Origin: FEB-25 sp963726315
Lineage (GTDB): Bacteria > Chloroflexota > Anaerolineae > Anaerolineales > UBA4823
Direction: 5' to 3'
Length of the DNA stretch: 64,000 nucleotides
Assembly: GCA_963726315.1 (NCBI GenBank)
Contig: CAVSBZ010000007.1
Location: forward strand, 620,001-684,000
Numbering within the stretch: the stretch's first letter is position 1; every line of letters begins with the position of its first letter. The position numbers and the translations under genes are program-made. A model generated the notes under the pieces. It saw only the letters and a program-made list of their open reading frames with translations, was not told the origin of the DNA and did not search any database. This document shows, one piece after another, positions 1 to 9,150 of the stretch.

Positions 1-179
1 CGAGATTTTATCTCTTTCTGGATGATCGCCAGGTCCTCCGCCTCGTTCAGGGCTCCACCCTTATCAACCTCTGCCAGCTGAATTGCCGTTAATGCCATGC
101 GGATGGTGCTTTTGCGCGTTTCATCGCCGCTACGCATGGCGTCTTTTAAATCAGATTGGAGGGTAGATTTTAAGCTCAT
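1..179 (-). CDS. YqeY/GatB-domain protein, partial (C-terminal part beyond the window edge)
   Basis: About 59 codons are visible. The protein starts MSLKSTLQSDLKDAMRSGD and continues with KSTIRMALTAIQLAEVDKGG and an IQKEIK stretch. This is the N-terminal pattern of the YqeY family, a small helical protein related to the tail domain of GatB. The family is thought to have a role linked to tRNA or amidotransferase function, but its exact job is unsettled. The ATG at 179 is preceded on the minus strand by a purine stretch AAAGAAG that could bind ribosomes. It lies about 90 bp downstream of mtaB on the same strand, so the two may be co-transcribed. The right family is fairly sure; the rest of the gene is outside the window. 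Confidence 0.8.
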   Translation of the reverse strand, partial: MSLKSTLQSDLKDAMRSGDETRKSTIRMALTAIQLAEVDKGGALNEAEDLAIIQKEIKS

Positions 180-267
180 GGTCAAATACTTCTTTCGGTA
201 ACCCGGGCGGGTAGGAGATTTTTATAGATTATATCGTAATTAAATTGGTCTAGTCCGAAAAGTATTC

Positions 268-1542
268 TTAACAGACCTCGCCGGCTAACCCACCTTGTTC
301 TGCCCTGTTTATGTGCACAGTCATGATTTGGTTATAGCATGGCAAGGAATGGATAGTATGGACCCGCAGATAATTATCCGATAGTCCGTTCAGCTGCCAC
401 TGACCATTTCCAATAGCGGCGACCTTTTCCCACAGTACACTTAATTTTTGCCCCACATGCCTTTCATTATATTCAGCTGCGCTCGCTTTGAACACCTGGC
501 GCATCCTGGCATTTCGCTGCTTCGCAATTGTGGATGGGACCCTATCCGGTAAGTTCATTGCAGCCGTACCGGGTCTTGGTGAGAATGTAAACACATGCCC
601 GTTGGCGAAGTTCAGATCCCTGACAAATTCGATGCTATCCGAAAATTCAGCTTCTGTTTCACCTGGGAAACCGGTGATGATATCCGTGGTAATTGCTATG
701 TCAGGAATCGCGCTGCGTGCCTCGCGGACCAGTTCAGCATATTCCTCGGGCGAAATCTTACGCCCCATGCGCCGCAGTGTCGCCCCGCAGCCTGATTGCA
801 GCGGCAGGTGCAGGTGGCGGCACAGGTGGGGATCGCCCCACAGCTCAAAGAAATTAGCCTCAAGATCCCAGGGTTCCAGCGAGGATAGGCGCAGCCTGGG
901 GGTTTCTGTATCCGTCAGGATTGCTCTGACTAAATCATCTAGCTTCATCGCGGGTGTGAAATCATGTCCCCACGATCCTAGGTGGACTCCCGTGAGGACG
1001 ATCTCCTGGCTGCCACCTTCCAGGGCTGAGTGGATATCGATCAGCACCTCATCGATTGGTCGGCTTCTTCCACTTCCACGGGCAAGTGCGGTGATGCAGT
1101 AAGTACAGTGGTTGTCGCATCCATCTTGAACTTTGATAAACGCACGTGTGCGGAGGCGTGTTCCCGGGATTGGCACGCGTCGAAGGGGTGAATGCTCGAG
1201 TGATGAAATGGGGAGACCCAATACGATGGGTACCAGGTTATCTTTTTTGTGGTTTTCGATTACCCGGGTTACACCTGCAAGCGCTGCAGTCTCCTCAGGG
1301 GAGAGTGTTGCAAAGCAGCCGGTAACGATGATTTGGGTAGCCCCTGCCCGGGCAGCCTGGCGAATTTTTTGCCGCGAATCAGCTGCAGCCGCGGCCGTAA
1401 CCGTGCAGGTATTAATTACAACCAGGTCAGCGGCTTCCTTATCGGAGGTCAGTGTGTGTCCGGCTGTCCGAAATTGCCGTGCATAGGCTTCGATTTCGCT
1501 TTGATTCAAACGGCAGCCGACCATATCCAGGTAGACCTTCAT
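268..1542 (-). CDS. mtaB: tRNA (t6A37)-C2 methylthiotransferase MtaB
   Basis: A 424-residue radical-SAM enzyme that adds a methylthio group to N6-threonylcarbamoyladenosine at tRNA position 37, giving ms2t6A. The N-terminal UPF0004 domain carries the three cysteines that hold the auxiliary iron-sulfur cluster (about C10 in GCRLNQ, C46 in NTCTVT and C76 in TGCFA). The radical-SAM cluster motif CxxxCxxC is at C142, C146 and C149 (GCDNHCTYCI). A TRAM-like tail follows after about residue 365. Length is normal for MtaB, and the KVYLDMVGCRLNQ start fits MtaB better than MiaB or RimO. The t6A substrate needs TsaC and TsaD, which are both encoded in this window near 19 kb. Confidence 0.92.
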   Translation of the reverse strand: MKVYLDMVGCRLNQSEIEAYARQFRTAGHTLTSDKEAADLVVINTCTVTAAAAADSRQKIRQAARAGATQIIVTGCFATLSPEETAALAGVTRVIENHKKDNLVPIVLGLPISSLEHSPLRRVPIPGTRLRTRAFIKVQDGCDNHCTYCITALARGSGRSRPIDEVLIDIHSALEGGSQEIVLTGVHLGSWGHDFTPAMKLDDLVRAILTDTETPRLRLSSLEPWDLEANFFELWGDPHLCRHLHLPLQSGCGATLRRMGRKISPEEYAELVREARSAIPDIAITTDIITGFPGETEAEFSDSIEFVRDLNFANGHVFTFSPRPGTAAMNLPDRVPSTIAKQRNARMRQVFKASAAEYNERHVGQKLSVLWEKVAAIGNGQWQLNGLSDNYLRVHTIHSLPCYNQIMTVHINRAEQGGLAGEVC

Positions 1543-1658
1543 TGGTTTAACCGTGGCTCCTCATACGAACGATACTCGGCAGGAATGTGTTCAAAGAAAG
1601 TACGGGGATTTCAATCATTGCAAACATTTCATTAGTTTAAGTAGAAGAGAGGAATTTA

Positions 1659-2306
1659 TTACTGCACGTCAGCTACAGGTTTATAGACGAAAAAATTATC
1701 AAACAGGATGTCGGTGCCGGTCGTTGCAAACGTCCCCGCGAGCAAGCCCACGTTGCCGGTAGTGTAATCGCTATCATTCTGCCGGTCGAGCAGGAAGCCA
1801 TTTACATAAAGTGTGAGTGTCGACCCTACGCAGTCAAACCGGATTTGGTTGGAGGCCGCACCCTGCGTAATTCGATCGCTTTCGAGCATGCTGTCCCTGC
1901 CGATCGGCTGCGTACCTGAGCTGCTCATTTTCATAATCCCATAATAGCCATCGCTGCTGACGACACCGTAATAAAACTGGTTCGAATCCATATACCTGCA
2001 GATAATACCAAACACATTATCATCCGGTCCACCGTTTTTAACCGCCTCAACTTCGATGCGTGTGTCAACAAAGCTCTCATTACCGGGGTTGGCCCATGCA
2101 CTGTAATTGGTTGCATTCACGATGATCCGGTATGCCTCGTTGTAATAATCGGTTGATCCTGAGCTGTCGGAGACCTGGTCCCAGTTTTTGCTAGCGTCCG
2201 AAAAATCGTCTGAGAATAATACCGTAACCGTACCAGTCTTCGTACCCGCGTACGAGCATGCCGGGCTGGCGAAGCCCAGCAGGAGTATTATGGATGTAAT
2301 GCGCAA
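1659..2306 (-). CDS. Secreted protein or lipoprotein with concanavalin A-like domain, copy 1
   Basis: A 215-residue exported protein. A hydrophobic N-terminus ends in SPAC with C17 as the possible lipidated cysteine, an imperfect lipobox. The rest looks like one jelly-roll domain of the concanavalin A/LamG type: LFSDDFSD near the start, a central CRYMDSNQFYYGVVSSDGYYG segment, and a closing GTDILFDNFFVY strand. Such domains usually bind or cleave carbohydrate; no catalytic residues are obvious here. The only in-frame start after an upstream stop is TTG at 2306, with a GAGGAG rather far upstream. The next gene upstream (2418-3041) is a close paralog in the same order, so the pair is a tandem duplication. 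The specific function is unknown. Confidence 0.75.
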   Translation of the reverse strand: MRITSIILLLGFASPACSYAGTKTGTVTVLFSDDFSDASKNWDQVSDSSGSTDYYNEAYRIIVNATNYSAWANPGNESFVDTRIEVEAVKNGGPDDNVFGIICRYMDSNQFYYGVVSSDGYYGIMKMSSSGTQPIGRDSMLESDRITQGAASNQIRFDCVGSTLTLYVNGFLLDRQNDSDYTTGNVGLLAGTFATTGTDILFDNFFVYKPVADVQ

Positions 2307-2417
2307 GAATCTATTCGTATCGTCTCCTCAGGAAGGCCTATTCAATGAAATTCTCAGGTGGGCTCGACGGGCAAATCGGACGGTAATGTTAACCCTGCCA
2401 ATTTTGATACCTTCACC

Positions 2418-3041
2418 TTAGGGTCTATACACAAAGAAATTATCAAACAGGATGTCTGTACCGGTTTCGGTATATGTCCCGGCGATAAGACCAGCGTTTC
2501 CATCTTTATAAGCTGGATCGGTCTGCTGGTCGATCTGGGTGCCGTTCACATAAAGTGTAAGGGTGGACCCAACGCAATCAAATCGAATATGGTTGGTTGC
2601 CGAGCCCGTCAAGATCTTGTCGCTGAACTGCTCTCCACCTAGACCGAGCTGCTTTCCGCCGTCAGCGGTCTTCTTGTAGATCCCATAATACCCATCGCTG
2701 CTGATAACGCCATAATAATAACCATCTAAACCTTTGTAGCGGCAGATAACCCCAAAGTCGTTGGTATCAGGACCACCGTTCTTGGTGCCGTCCACCTCGA
2801 TCCTGGTGTCTATAAAGTTTAGCTCATCTGGGTTTGACCAGGCGTCATAATTAGCCACGTTCACCAGGATACGGTAGGCACTGTTATAGTAATCGGTCGT
2901 CATATTCGTGTCAGATGCTTTATCCCAATCATTGCTGATGCTTGAAAAATCATCTGACAATAGAACTTTACTCTTGCTGGCACAGGCAGAAATCATTAAT
3001 GCAAAAACAAGGATGACACACAGACGGGTAAGGTATTTCAT
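2418..3041 (-). CDS. Lipoprotein with concanavalin A-like domain, copy 2
   Basis: A 207-residue paralog of the gene at 1659-2306, alike over its whole length: shared features include SDDFS, DTRIEV, KNGGPD, a CRY segment, SSDGYYGI, RFDCVGSTLTLYVNG and TGTDILFDNFFVY. The signal peptide ends in a good lipobox, MISAC, with C20 as the lipidated cysteine. The ATG at 3041 has AGGAG about nine bases upstream. The fold is that of lectin or glucanase domains, so binding of extracellular sugar is a reasonable guess, but no active site can be named. This copy has the better signal peptide and ribosome site and is probably the first gene of a two-gene unit. Confidence 0.78.
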   Translation of the reverse strand: MKYLTRLCVILVFALMISACASKSKVLLSDDFSSISNDWDKASDTNMTTDYYNSAYRILVNVANYDAWSNPDELNFIDTRIEVDGTKNGGPDTNDFGVICRYKGLDGYYYGVISSDGYYGIYKKTADGGKQLGLGGEQFSDKILTGSATNHIRFDCVGSTLTLYVNGTQIDQQTDPAYKDGNAGLIAGTYTETGTDILFDNFFVYRP

Positions 3042-3146
3042 TAATGTAGCTCCTGAAGGTTTTATTGTGGGGTGGATTGTACCATTGACTGTGAAGCAGG
3101 TACAACCCGCTTCAGGCTACAATGATATCGCTTTACCGCAATTCCC

Positions 3147-4589
3147 CTAAGGGAAATAAAAGTCGATCATTCTCCCTGCCTGGATACCGATCCAGGAATC
3201 CGGTTCAAGCTTCCTCGCCTTGTCAAGCCATTTCAAGGCAAGCTTGGGCTCATTGAGATATAGATATGCTGTTCCGAGGTGTAGGTACGCTGGAGCGTAA
3301 CCCGGGTCGTTGTCTAAGGCTTCCTGGGCGTAATTCTCGGCAGAATGATAATCCTTCAGCTCGAGCATCACTTTTGCCATCAGGTCCAGGGAGGCAGGGT
3401 CATGCGGGTTCAGCATAATTGCCTGGCGCGCAGCCGGCAGCGCCAGTTCGCGCGTTTGGATTTGGTTCTCCAGCGCATATTCTGCCAGAAGGCGGTGGAA
3501 CAACGGTTCCCGTGGAGCAATTTTGATCGCCGCTTCATAGGCAGATTGGGCCGCAGGCAGATCACCCCCCTTAGCCAGGATATTTCCCAGCTCTGTGTAC
3601 AAATAGGGGTCATCCGGGTTGATGGCAATCGCATGTTCCAGGTAGGATCGAGCCACCAAATAATCCTGCTGGCGTTCCCAAAACAACCCCATGAAGGTAT
3701 TAGCGAGTATGGATTTACTGTCCACCTGTATCGCCTGCATTAATTCAATGAAACCTGCCTTTGAAGTCGAGCCAGTTTCCTTCATTGTGATTTGCTGCCG
3801 TGCCTCACCCAGGAATGCCCAGGCGTCTGCATAACCTGGGTCCAGCTCCGTTGCATGCTTGAATGCTTCTTCTGCCAAGGTCCACTCACCCATGTTCGCC
3901 AGTTGTCGTCCAGACGCCAGCAGGGTGTATGCTGGTTGATCAAAAAGGTTTGCCGTGCGGATTTTATCGTGTAATTCCCGTGCTTTGGATGCATTTGTGG
4001 GATCTAGTTCCTCCGCCTGGGCTAAAAACGGCAGTGCTTTGAGCGGCTCAGTAATTGAATAGAGCAGGCCAATCTGGTAATACAGGCGTATATCCGATGG
4101 GTTGAGCGCCAGTAGTTGTTGCATCTGGCTGACTGCGGAGGCATAATCTTTTTGCTCCAGGTACATATTTGTCAGGCGTTGGGTGCCTTCAACCGAATCT
4201 CCCCGTTTGATCACCTCCTGCCAGATCGCCTCAGCCTTGGAGCTATTATCGCTCTGGTAGTAGGCATCCCCCAGCAACATCAGGTTTTCTGTGTCAAGCT
4301 GGCTGAAAATCCCTGCGCGTTCCAGGTACTTTATCGTTTCCTTAGGATCCCCCGCCTCAAGCGCATATTTCGCCGCCTTAATTGTGAGTTCGACCCGCCA
4401 GGGGTAATACTCTGCTGCTTTCGCCAGGTTCGTTGCCGCGCTCGACCAATCTCCAGAGTTAACCGCTCGCTGGGCATTTTTCAGGAATGTGTTGATGGCA
4501 TGCGGAGCAGGGCTGAGTCCGAGTAATGCAATTAAGATGCTTACCAGTACAATTCGGAGATATATGGATATGCGTGGATCTGTCTTCAC
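3147..4589 (-). CDS. Membrane-anchored or secreted TPR-repeat protein
   Basis: 480 residues. A hydrophobic segment at about residues 9-31 is followed by roughly ten tetratricopeptide repeats through to the C-terminus (for example WSSAATNLAKAAEYYPW, YADAWAFLGEARQQI, YLYTELGNILAKGGDLPAAQ and YAPAYLHLGTAYLYLNEPKL). TPR arrays make helical scaffolds for protein-protein contact; the partner is unknown. The start is a GTG at 4589. A TATAAT lies about 10 bp upstream of it on the minus strand, so the message may have almost no leader. The gene is divergent from the acyl-CoA dehydrogenase at 4686. No enzymatic domain is seen. Confidence 0.82.
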   Translation of the reverse strand: MKTDPRISIYLRIVLVSILIALLGLSPAPHAINTFLKNAQRAVNSGDWSSAATNLAKAAEYYPWRVELTIKAAKYALEAGDPKETIKYLERAGIFSQLDTENLMLLGDAYYQSDNSSKAEAIWQEVIKRGDSVEGTQRLTNMYLEQKDYASAVSQMQQLLALNPSDIRLYYQIGLLYSITEPLKALPFLAQAEELDPTNASKARELHDKIRTANLFDQPAYTLLASGRQLANMGEWTLAEEAFKHATELDPGYADAWAFLGEARQQITMKETGSTSKAGFIELMQAIQVDSKSILANTFMGLFWERQQDYLVARSYLEHAIAINPDDPYLYTELGNILAKGGDLPAAQSAYEAAIKIAPREPLFHRLLAEYALENQIQTRELALPAARQAIMLNPHDPASLDLMAKVMLELKDYHSAENYAQEALDNDPGYAPAYLHLGTAYLYLNEPKLALKWLDKARKLEPDSWIGIQAGRMIDFYFP

Positions 4590-4648
4590 CAGGATTGATT
4601 ATAGTGCAAAAACATTGAGGCGTTGTTTCCGATAAATCCAGCATGCTT

Positions 4649-4654
4649 TATAAT
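4649..4654 (+). promoter_or_regulatory. Likely -10 element for the acyl-CoA dehydrogenase gene
   Basis: A TATAAT hexamer lies 31 bp before the ATG at 4686, with a GGAGG ribosome site between them. No good -35 hexamer is seen at normal spacing, so this is a moderate call. Confidence 0.45.
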
Positions 4655-4685
4655 GTAGCCATCTCACTTTTTCTGGAGGAAGTTT

Positions 4686-5891
4686 ATGGATTTCGCGTTG
4701 ACCGGTGAACATCGGATGGTCCAACAAATGGTCAAGGATTTTGCCCAAAAAGAAGTCTCGTCTGTGATCAAGGAATTCGACCGTGCCCAGGAGATGGCGC
4801 CTTTTATCCTGCCTCGTATGGGCAAGTTAGGTATCCTGGGCATCTGCCTGCCAGTTCGCTATGGTGGTCAGGGTATGGATTACATCGCCCTTGGATTAGC
4901 CTGCGAGGAGCTGGAAGCAGTCGACAGCACCTTGCGGGTGATTCTATCGGTACACATCGGGTTGAACAGCCTGGGTTTGCTCCAGTGGGGTACTGAAGAA
5001 CAGAAGCAGCGGTTTTTAGTCCCCCAGGCCCGGGGTGAGAAAATTGCTTGCTTCGGGTTGACCGAACCAGGGGCTGGCTCCGATGTCGCTGCATTGGTCA
5101 GCACAGCCCGCCGGGAGGGAGACGAATACGTCTTGAACGGTGAGAAGATGTGGATCTCGTTGGCGACCAAGTCCCATCATTGCCTGTGGGTGGGCAGGAC
5201 CGATAAAAACAAGGGTGACCCGCATGCCGGCTTATCCGCCTTCATTGTCGAGTTAGATCGACCCGGGGTGACCACTGGCGATCTGCACGGAAAATTGGGT
5301 ATGCGCGCCGGCTCAACCGGTTGGGTCAACTTCCAGGATGTCAGAGTGCCAGCCGATCATTTATTGGGTGAGGAGGGTGAAGGGTTTAAGATTGCCATGT
5401 CTTGCCTGGATAATGGTCGTTATACCGTAGCTTCAGGTGCCACCGGGCTGATCCGCGCCAGCCTGGAGGCCAGCATCAAATACTCCAAGGAGCGCAAAGC
5501 TTTCGGAAAAGAAATTGCTAAATACCAGCTAGTGCAGCAGAAGATCGCCCGTATGGTTCAGTCGTATGAGATGGCGCGCTTGCTGTACCTGCGCGCCGGC
5601 TGGATGAAAAACCAGGGTCTACGCAATACCCGGGAAACATCGCTGGCGAAGTGGTTTGCCACCGATGAGTCTTTCACCGCTGCCTCCGAAGCCATCCAGA
5701 TCCATGGCGCCTATGGATACAGCGACGAGTATGATGTTGAGCGCTTCCTGCGTAATTCACGCGGTGCGATCATTTATGAGGGCACCAGTGAAATCCACCA
5801 GCTGATGCAGGCTGGTTATGCTCTGGGTCTGCGTGAGGATACCCCCTTGCGCTGTGAGCTGCCCGCCTTCAACGCGGAAGATTGGCAGTAA
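4686..5891 (+). CDS. Acyl-CoA dehydrogenase family protein
   Basis: 401 residues, the normal length. This flavoenzyme family oxidises acyl-CoA thioesters at the alpha-beta bond and passes electrons to electron-transfer flavoprotein. The three classic parts are visible: a helical N-terminal domain, a middle beta domain containing the family signature GLTEPGAGSDVAAL and the KMWIS segment, and a C-terminal helical domain with RKAFGKEIAKYQLVQ. The catalytic base is the Glu of YEGT (about E365) in AIIYEGTSEIHQLMQ. Substrate chain length cannot be read; butyryl-CoA or glutaryl-CoA-like subfamilies are possible. A strong ribosome site, ctGGAGGaag, precedes the ATG. No other beta-oxidation genes are adjacent, so the pathway is open. 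Confidence 0.9.
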   Translation: MDFALTGEHRMVQQMVKDFAQKEVSSVIKEFDRAQEMAPFILPRMGKLGILGICLPVRYGGQGMDYIALGLACEELEAVDSTLRVILSVHIGLNSLGLLQWGTEEQKQRFLVPQARGEKIACFGLTEPGAGSDVAALVSTARREGDEYVLNGEKMWISLATKSHHCLWVGRTDKNKGDPHAGLSAFIVELDRPGVTTGDLHGKLGMRAGSTGWVNFQDVRVPADHLLGEEGEGFKIAMSCLDNGRYTVASGATGLIRASLEASIKYSKERKAFGKEIAKYQLVQQKIARMVQSYEMARLLYLRAGWMKNQGLRNTRETSLAKWFATDESFTAASEAIQIHGAYGYSDEYDVERFLRNSRGAIIYEGTSEIHQLMQAGYALGLREDTPLRCELPAFNAEDWQ

Positions 5892-5950
5892 AAATCGAGG
5901 CTTTCCCGGAAGTCTTGTTATAGATTACTCTACGATTACCGTTGAGGCGC

Positions 5951-5980
5951 AACCTGTCCGGTCCGAAATATGACCGGAAG
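5951..5980. repeat. Degenerate copy of the CCTGTCCGGT...ACCGGA repeat core
   Basis: The stretch CCTGTCCGGT, then a 10-base loop, then ACCGGA, forms a 5-bp hairpin and matches the core of the palindromic repeats at 9296-9354, 13594-13652 and 13849-13915. The outer CCCAAC end is missing. It sits downstream of the dehydrogenase gene and could help end transcription. Confidence 0.5.
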
Positions 5981-6117
5981 GGAGGATTTTCGGTCTTCCT
6001 TACCTGTAATCATCCCTTGCGGCTATTCTATTTGGACGTATTTTTTAAATTCTAACCCGTCAGTATTTGATACATAGTCAACTTTATGTGACGTGTGTGC
6101 AATCAAATCTAACATAG

Positions 6118-6123
6118 TATAAT
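6118..6123 (+). promoter_or_regulatory. Possible -10 element for the phosphodiester glycosidase gene
   Basis: TATAAT about 62 bp before the TTG start at 6186, in an AT-rich spacer. No convincing -35 hexamer is seen. Confidence 0.35.
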
Positions 6124-6185
6124 TTAAACTTGCAATCTTTCAAATAATTACAACAAAGGTTGTCTCTATCAAGGATTGGGGTCAA

Positions 6186-7811
6186 TTGCTTTTACGGCGC
6201 AGCGTTCTCTGGTTTTTTATACTCATCTTGGTGTTCACCGGTTCTGTTTCGGCGCAAGCTCCAGCACAGGACCTGGCGTGGGAGCAAATTGCCCCGGGTA
6301 TCGAATATCAAAAATTCCGGCTGCCCGATCCCAATAACATCTTTGTTGTCCGCATGGATCGAGCGAATACCAACGTGACGCTCGAAACCACGATCGCTCA
6401 GGGGAAATTAACCGAAGGGCGGGAGACGGTCAGCGGGATGTACGCTCGCTATGACCAGGCGCTCAATTATTGGGGTGGCAACGCTAACCCTCCCACATGG
6501 GGAATGCGCAACCAGGCGATCGTTGCCATCAATGGCTCTTATATTGTGCCTGGAACGGATATCCCTCAAGGTGGTCAGATTCAGTCGGGGTGGTATGCCA
6601 AACGATTTGAAGACACGGGCGGTTGGGGTGGCTTCGCCTGGAAGCTGGACCGTAGCGTATTATATGGCGAATGTGTTTACCATCTCGCTAACAAGCAATT
6701 AATCACCTACTCTTTGACCAATCACCAGGAGATATCCGGTATCAACCGGCTCCGTGGTGATAATGAGCTCGTCATCTATACTCCCCAGTACAATACACGG
6801 ACAGGTACAGACAATTCAGGTGTCGAAGTTCTGGTGGAAATGTTCCGTCCCACCATGATCTTTCCCGAGCCCAATTCGATCAAGGGGATTGTGCGCCAGA
6901 TACGCAATGCCCAGGGCAATAGTGTGATCCGCTTTAATTCGATTGTGCTCTCCGCCACCGGTGACGCTGCCGCGACCCTGTTGGCCAATGTGTCCGTCGG
7001 GAGCGAAATCGGGGTTTCACAAGAAATCACCTCCTGCCCCGGTTACGATCCTCTCGACTGGACGAAGACTTACACCAGTATCCAGGGTGCATTTCCGTAC
7101 TTGAAAAACGGACAAATCCGTGAATTCAACGACGATCCCGGCGCCACCAATCGCAACCCGCGTACAGCCATCGCTTTTAACGACCAGTATGTATTCTTCG
7201 TGGTTGTGGATGGCCGGGATGTCCAGCATAGCGTGGGTATGACGATTAACGAGCTTGCCCTGTTCACCCGTGACCAGTTGGGTGCCACCTCGGGAGTAGC
7301 CCAGGATGGCGGTGGTTCCTCGACTATGGTGATCAATGGAGTAGTAGTCAATAACACTTTTTGTAATATTTACACCTGTATGGCCACCCACTCGACCTAT
7401 ATTCCATTCGTCATGCGCAACACCAATATGCAACAACCCGGTGTGGTAAACGAGGGTGATGTCATCAGCTCAGCCGCCGGTATCGAACGACCCATCGCCA
7501 ACGGGATGCTGATGGTGATCGCCCAGCCAGGTGAATACTCGCATGTCTTTTTACCCGCTGATCCAGTGACAACACTGATTGATACAGATGTGCGCGTAGG
7601 GCCAGGGACGAATTACGCCAGCATCACCACCGTACCCCAGGGTACGAACGGCACTATTGTGGACCAGTTGAACGGTCTGGACGGTGTTCTGGCAAAAGGC
7701 CTCTATTGGTGGTATGTTGATTTTGTGACTGTGACCGGTTGGGTGGCGGAGGGAGCATTGGTACATCAGGCTGTGAACATTGTTCCGTCAGCCAGGTTTA
7801 TTGACCGTTAG
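6186..7811 (+). CDS. Secreted phosphodiester glycosidase (NAGPA-like) with C-terminal SH3-like domain
   Basis: 541 residues. A signal peptide of about 22 residues (hydrophobic WFFILILVF, ending VSAQA) leads into a NAGPA-type domain at about residues 95-420, the family of phosphodiester alpha-N-acetylglucosaminidase. Its hallmark GGGSSTMVING is at about residue 374. In bacteria these enzymes are thought to act on phosphodiester-linked sugars, such as wall glycans. A bacterial SH3-like segment follows at about 470-530 (DVRVGPGTNYASITTVPQG ... GLYWWYVDFVTVTGWV), a common wall- or ligand-binding module. The start is TTG at 6186 behind AAGGATTGGGG. The internal string YIPFVMRN resembles the C-terminal tails of two other secreted proteins in this window. 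Confidence 0.82.
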   Translation: MLLRRSVLWFFILILVFTGSVSAQAPAQDLAWEQIAPGIEYQKFRLPDPNNIFVVRMDRANTNVTLETTIAQGKLTEGRETVSGMYARYDQALNYWGGNANPPTWGMRNQAIVAINGSYIVPGTDIPQGGQIQSGWYAKRFEDTGGWGGFAWKLDRSVLYGECVYHLANKQLITYSLTNHQEISGINRLRGDNELVIYTPQYNTRTGTDNSGVEVLVEMFRPTMIFPEPNSIKGIVRQIRNAQGNSVIRFNSIVLSATGDAAATLLANVSVGSEIGVSQEITSCPGYDPLDWTKTYTSIQGAFPYLKNGQIREFNDDPGATNRNPRTAIAFNDQYVFFVVVDGRDVQHSVGMTINELALFTRDQLGATSGVAQDGGGSSTMVINGVVVNNTFCNIYTCMATHSTYIPFVMRNTNMQQPGVVNEGDVISSAAGIERPIANGMLMVIAQPGEYSHVFLPADPVTTLIDTDVRVGPGTNYASITTVPQGTNGTIVDQLNGLDGVLAKGLYWWYVDFVTVTGWVAEGALVHQAVNIVPSARFIDR

Positions 7812-7888
7812 CATGGACTCCATGTATAGCTAACTAAAACCATTAAAGCTTTTTCAGTGCTATTATTATCAAGAGGAGGGAAACAATT

Positions 7889-8389
7889 TTGGCAACATTT
7901 TATGAATCCATGATTGAATATAGAAACCAGCTTCAGCAAGGAGCGATTCAAATAGCTTATAAAGGATTGATGGAATTCATCATGGAGCTGCGCACGCATT
8001 TTCAAAAGAGGTATCCTGATTATTTCGTCTCCGGTAGCATTTATTTTGGTTATATGGATATGACCTATTTTTCCTTCTATCCACAATCATTACACATGCG
8101 GAATTTGAAAGTTGCCATTGTTTTTATCCATCAGGCATTCCGGTTTGAAGCCTGGTTAGCCGGCTCAAACAAACAAATCCAACTAAAATACTGGAAATTG
8201 TTTACCGAAAGTGCTTGGGATAAATATCACCTTGTTCCTTCTACCCACGGGGTTGATTCGATTGTAGAGTCTGTTTTAGTGGATCATCCGGATTTTGCTG
8301 ATTTGGATATTTTGACCAACCAAATTGAGACCGGGAGCATCAAATTTATTCAGGATGTTGAGAGCTTCCTATCTGAGCACTTAATTTAA
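7889..8389 (+). CDS. DUF7000-like conserved protein
   Basis: 166 residues, cytoplasmic, with no signal peptide or membrane segment. The start MATFYESMIEYRNQLQQG, the AYKGLMEFIMELRTHF helix and the YMDMTYFSFYP strand recall the small family catalogued as DUF7000. That assignment is from memory and not certain. Function is unknown. The TTG start at 7889 is strongly supported by AGAGGAGGG just upstream. The gene sits alone between the glycosidase and the dienelactone hydrolase and has a more AT-rich composition than both, which hints at separate acquisition. Confidence 0.65.
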   Translation: MATFYESMIEYRNQLQQGAIQIAYKGLMEFIMELRTHFQKRYPDYFVSGSIYFGYMDMTYFSFYPQSLHMRNLKVAIVFIHQAFRFEAWLAGSNKQIQLKYWKLFTESAWDKYHLVPSTHGVDSIVESVLVDHPDFADLDILTNQIETGSIKFIQDVESFLSEHLI

Positions 8390-8476
8390 TAAGAACATTG
8401 CATAAAATATTATTCACCCTTGAGCAGATTCTGACTATACTTTACACAATACCGTCCCTATAAATAAGGAGCCCAT

Positions 8477-9142
8477 ATGACACATCCTCAAACTCAAGGT
8501 TTTCTCGCCCTCCCGCCTGCTGGCAACGGATCCGGTGTCTTGGTCCTGCATGCCTGGTGGGGGTTGAATGACACCATCAAGGGAGTCTGTAACCAGCTTG
8601 CCTCATCTGGTTTTGTCGCCTTTGCCCCCGACCTCTATCATGGCAAAGTCGCTGTCACCATCCCAGAGGCGGAAGTCCTTGGTGGCACCGTCGATGCGAA
8701 CTTCGTCCAGGCTAAAGCTGAAGTCGCCGAGGCTGCCCTGTTTCTCAGCGAACGTGTTGCCCAAACCGACCGTCGACTCGCCGTGGTCGCTTTCTCGTTG
8801 GGTGGTTTTTTTGCCCTGGACCTCTCCGCTGCTCATCCTGAACACATCCGGTCCGTGGTCCTCTTTTACGGCACCGAAGGGACCATGGGCACTGATTTCA
8901 GCAGCTCGAAGGCAGCTTACCTGGGTCACTTCGCTGAGAACGATCCGTATGAGACGAAGTCCAACGTCGATAGCCTGGAGCAATCCTTGCGGCGCGCTGG
9001 GCGTCCGGTGACTTTCTACGTTTACCCTGGCACCGGGCACTGGTTCTTTGAGCCTGACCGAACGGATGCATATAACCATGCCGCCGCCAGCCTGGCCTGG
9101 GATCGCACCCTCGCTTTCCTGAAGCGTCCCCTCGACGAATAA
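8477..9142 (+). CDS. Dienelactone hydrolase family protein
   Basis: 221 residues with an alpha/beta-hydrolase fold. The expected pieces are in order: LHAWWGLNDTIK oxyanion region, APDLYHG, the nucleophile elbow AFSLGG with Ser107 (many members use Cys at this place), an acid in HFAENDPYE, and the catalytic His in GTGHWFFEP. Dienelactone hydrolases open lactone or ester bonds; with Ser as nucleophile this may be a general carboxylesterase, so the true substrate is unknown. The ATG at 8477 follows AAGGAG. No aromatic-degradation genes are nearby. A palindromic repeat directly after the stop (9151-9188) may serve as terminator. Confidence 0.85.
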   Translation: MTHPQTQGFLALPPAGNGSGVLVLHAWWGLNDTIKGVCNQLASSGFVAFAPDLYHGKVAVTIPEAEVLGGTVDANFVQAKAEVAEAALFLSERVAQTDRRLAVVAFSLGGFFALDLSAAHPEHIRSVVLFYGTEGTMGTDFSSSKAAYLGHFAENDPYETKSNVDSLEQSLRRAGRPVTFYVYPGTGHWFFEPDRTDAYNHAAASLAWDRTLAFLKRPLDE

Positions 9143-9150
9143 GATCGCAG

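Noticed and set aside
488..1102. 204-codon plus-strand frame opposite mtaB
   Set aside because: It is antisense to a clear radical-SAM gene and has no domain of its own; the same holds for other long opposite-strand frames, e.g. 7017-7436, 8603-9190, 51252-51959 and 59055-59552.
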